Of a stretch of 64,000 bases of DNA, positions 62,290 through 64,000 are shown in pieces. How positions within the stretch are numbered: position 1 is the stretch's first letter; each line of letters starts with the position of its first letter. Below the pieces are notes generated by a model. It was not told where the DNA came from, did no database searches, and saw nothing but the letters and a program-made list of their open reading frames with translations. The position numbers and the translations under genes were made by a program. The DNA is from Deltaproteobacteria bacterium Ga0077539 (GTDB lineage Bacteria; Myxococcota_A; Polyangia; Polyangiales; Ga0077539), in contig LNEO01000277.1 of NCBI GenBank assembly GCA_001465015.1, forward strand, positions 1 through 64,000, written 5' to 3'.

Positions 62290-62907
62290 TCACTCGTCGG
62301 GGCACTGAACGCGCACCTGACGCGAGGTCACGCGGCTCGTGCGGCCCGTGTCGCCGAGGGCCACGGTGAGCTCGACGCGCATCCACTGTCCGCACAGCTC
62401 GTGGCTCGCGCGCGGCGCTGCGCTGTTGGGGCGCTTGTGAAACGGGATCTGCCGCGTTGCTCCCGCGGCGATGCGCCCGTCGAAGGCCTCGCTCACCGGC
62501 TCGAAGTCGATCGCGAAGCCGCTCGACAGGGCCACCCTCGCGTCGCGCACGCGCACGTCCGCGAGGTCCTGCGCGCCGAAGTGCTGGATCTCGAGGTCGA
62601 ACTGCACGTCGAGGGCGTCGTTGGGAACGTCTGCTCCGCGCGGGAGCGGGCCGCCGATGCGCACGTTGGCGAGGTGGACGCTCATCCCGCTGCGGGGACG
62701 CTCGCGGGGCCCCGCGTCTTCGCTCGCGCGCTCTCCGCCGGTGCTCGCGGCCGCTGTGTTGCCAGCGGAGCCAGCGCTGTTGCTCGCGGCGCTCGAGCCG
62801 CTCGACGAGCCGCCAGAGCACGCCGCGGCGAAGAGCAGCGCGGCCAGGGGCGGAGCCGACTTATGAATCAATGTGCGCATATTCGAGATGCCCATAGTGC
62901 CCTTCAC
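62290..62907 (-). CDS. Putative lipoprotein
   Basis: 205 residues from the GTG at 62907, which overlaps the stop of the adenosine deaminase gene (GTGA); ATG starts at 62895 and 62880 are alternatives. Signal with lipobox FAAAC, then a Ser/Gly/Ala linker (about 32-65) and a beta-rich domain that ends with Cys. No family recognised. Confidence 0.72.
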   Translation of the reverse strand: MKGTMGISNMRTLIHKSAPPLAALLFAAACSGGSSSGSSAASNSAGSAGNTAAASTGGERASEDAGPRERPRSGMSVHLANVRIGGPLPRGADVPNDALDVQFDLEIQHFGAQDLADVRVRDARVALSSGFAIDFEPVSEAFDGRIAAGATRQIPFHKRPNSAAPRASHELCGQWMRVELTVALGDTGRTSRVTSRQVRVQCPDE

Positions 62908-64000
62908 GCGGCGCCGATCGATCCGCGGGCGCCGTGGTCGTGCTGCGCGTCCGCCCCGTTGTCGCTATCCGAGAGGTCGAGCGGCCCTGGGCGCTCGGAG
63001 GTCTTGTTGTCTTCGTGCTCGAAGTCGGCGAGCTCTTTGGCGATGGCGCGGAGCATTCCGCGGCGCTCGTGGTAGGGCAGAAATGCGGCTTTGAACCCGT
63101 TGAGGACGATCTGCTTGAGGTCCTGCAGCGTGAGCCCCATTTTCGTGTGCGCGAGCCAGAGCTCTTTGGACACGGTCGTGTCCGTGATGAGCCTGTTGTC
63201 GGTGTTGACCGTCACGCGCAGCCCGAGGTCGTGATAGAGCTTGAGCGGGTGGGTCGAGAGGTCTTTGACCGCGCCGGTCTGGACGTTGGAGCTCGGGCAG
63301 CACTCGAGCGCGATGCGGTGATCGTTGACGTAGTGCAGCAGGTCGCCGTCTTCACGAAGTCGCACGCCGTGGCCGATGCGGTGCGCGCCGCACACGTGAA
63401 TGGCCTGCTCGATCGACTCGGGGCCGTACGCTTCGCCCGCGTGGATCGTGATGTTGATGTTGTTCTTGCGGATGAGGGCGAAGGCCTCTTTGTGCTTCTT
63501 GGCGGGGTGGTCGTACTCGGCGCCCGCGAGGTCGAAGCCCGTCACGCCGCGGTTCTTGTAGGCGACGGCGAGCTCGGCCATCTCCAGGGATGACTCGGGA
63601 GAGATGTTGCGGATGCCGCAGACGATGACGTTGGAGGTGATCCCGTGGTCGATCTGCGCGGCGCGCAGGCCGTCGAGGACCGCTTCGACGACGCGAGAGT
63701 GCGAGAGTCCCTTGCGCGTGTGCAGGAGCGGCGCGTAGCGGACCTCCATGTAGCGGACGTTCTCCGCGGCGGCGTCTTGCGCCAGCTCGTAGGCGGCTCG
63801 GTAGAGCGCGTCCTGCGTCTGCAGCACCTTCAGGGTGATGTCGAACGCCTCGAGGTATTTGACGAGCGATCCCGTGTTTTCGCCGCAGTGCATCGCGCGG
63901 GCGAGCCCTTCGGGGTCATCGGCGGGGAGCTCGACGTTGTCCCTGCGCGCGAGGTCGAGGATCGTCGAGATCCGCAACGATCCGTCCAGGTGAACGTGCA
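62904..64000 (-). CDS. Adenosine deaminase family protein, 5' end outside the window
   Basis: 365 codons visible; the start lies beyond base 64000. Metal-binding HVHLDGS near the edge (63980-63998 on the minus strand), HAGEAYGP with the catalytic Glu, HRIGHGVRL and T-V-N-T-D-N with the metal Asp. It hydrolyses adenosine (or adenine) to inosine. The C-terminal tail is acidic and Asp/Gly-rich. Adenine deaminase is possible because the two families share these motifs. Confidence 0.92.
   Translation of the reverse strand, partial: HVHLDGSLRISTILDLARRDNVELPADDPEGLARAMHCGENTGSLVKYLEAFDITLKVLQTQDALYRAAYELAQDAAAENVRYMEVRYAPLLHTRKGLSHSRVVEAVLDGLRAAQIDHGITSNVIVCGIRNISPESSLEMAELAVAYKNRGVTGFDLAGAEYDHPAKKHKEAFALIRKNNINITIHAGEAYGPESIEQAIHVCGAHRIGHGVRLREDGDLLHYVNDHRIALECCPSSNVQTGAVKDLSTHPLKLYHDLGLRVTVNTDNRLITDTTVSKELWLAHTKMGLTLQDLKQIVLNGFKAAFLPYHERRGMLRAIAKELADFEHEDNKTSERPGPLDLSDSDNGADAQHDHGARGSIGAA

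Noticed and set aside
1-64000. CRISPR array, prophage or insertion sequence
   Set aside because: No spaced direct repeats of CRISPR type, no integrase, transposase or phage structural genes were seen. The two repeat arrays are tandem or palindromic without variable spacers.

Overview
The window is GC-rich chromosomal DNA with genes packed tightly on both strands. I count 52 likely protein genes plus one doubtful small ORF, one tRNA, and short intergenic regions. I see no phage, insertion sequence, transposase gene or CRISPR array. Eleven genes encode probable lipoproteins, many with an Asp/Ala/Thr-rich linker after the lipidated Cys. Two surface proteins carry Cys-rich repeats of the D-D-N-C-N-G (MopE-like) and C-D-x-N-x-A-N-G-C-E types. 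There are also two Hanks-type kinases (one fused to a sigma-54 activator), a receiver paired with a degenerate kinase, and an AgmX-type protein. This combination points to a myxobacterium (Myxococcota), plausibly of the Polyangiales/Sandaracinaceae type. That placement is inference from gene content; there is no rRNA in the window.

Region by region. 0.2-6.4 kb: an aldo/keto reductase, then a TetR regulator and a four-gene exporter (TolC, DevC-like permease, DevA-like ATPase, DevB-like adaptor) read in one direction. 6.5-13.8 kb: a GH5-type glycosidase lipoprotein and another lipoprotein, an SCP2 plus CoA-transferase pair behind a clean 20-bp palindrome, a MopE-like repeat lipoprotein and a CHAD protein. 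13.8-22 kb: a lone receiver divergent from a degenerate histidine kinase, a structured 80-bp repeat array, a membrane protein, and a 1593-residue fusion (kinase, P-loop, TPR, GAF, sigma-54 AAA+, Fis-type HTH). 22-35.3 kb: lipoproteins, a MATE transporter, an F420/NADP-type oxidoreductase, NagZ, a CAP-domain lipoprotein, a PATAN/J-domain/TPR protein, cysS and hisD.

35.6-43.9 kb: a 1610-residue zincin lipoprotein with its own structured leader and a strong terminator, a rhodanese and a penicillin-acylase-type lipoprotein. 43.9-49.4 kb: AgmX-like protein, PlsC acyltransferase, ketoacyl synthase, tRNA-Leu(CAA), rpmB, rpmG and a 5'-nucleotidase. 49.4-64 kb: a secreted two-repeat protein, a Uma2-type nuclease with a 12-bp tandem repeat, MiaE, a Cys/Gly-rich lipoprotein, CrcB, an unusually long Hsp70-like protein, a 48-bp palindromic repeat array, a second kinase, an NlpC/P60 protein, an enoyl-CoA-reductase-like SDR and adenosine deaminase, which runs off the right edge.

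The most unusual items are two palindromic repeat arrays, each lying between convergent genes (15.5 kb and 58.7 kb), the kinase/sigma-54 fusion, the Hsp70 with a ~310-residue N-terminal extension, and the possible ribosome-binding-site lock in front of the zincin gene.
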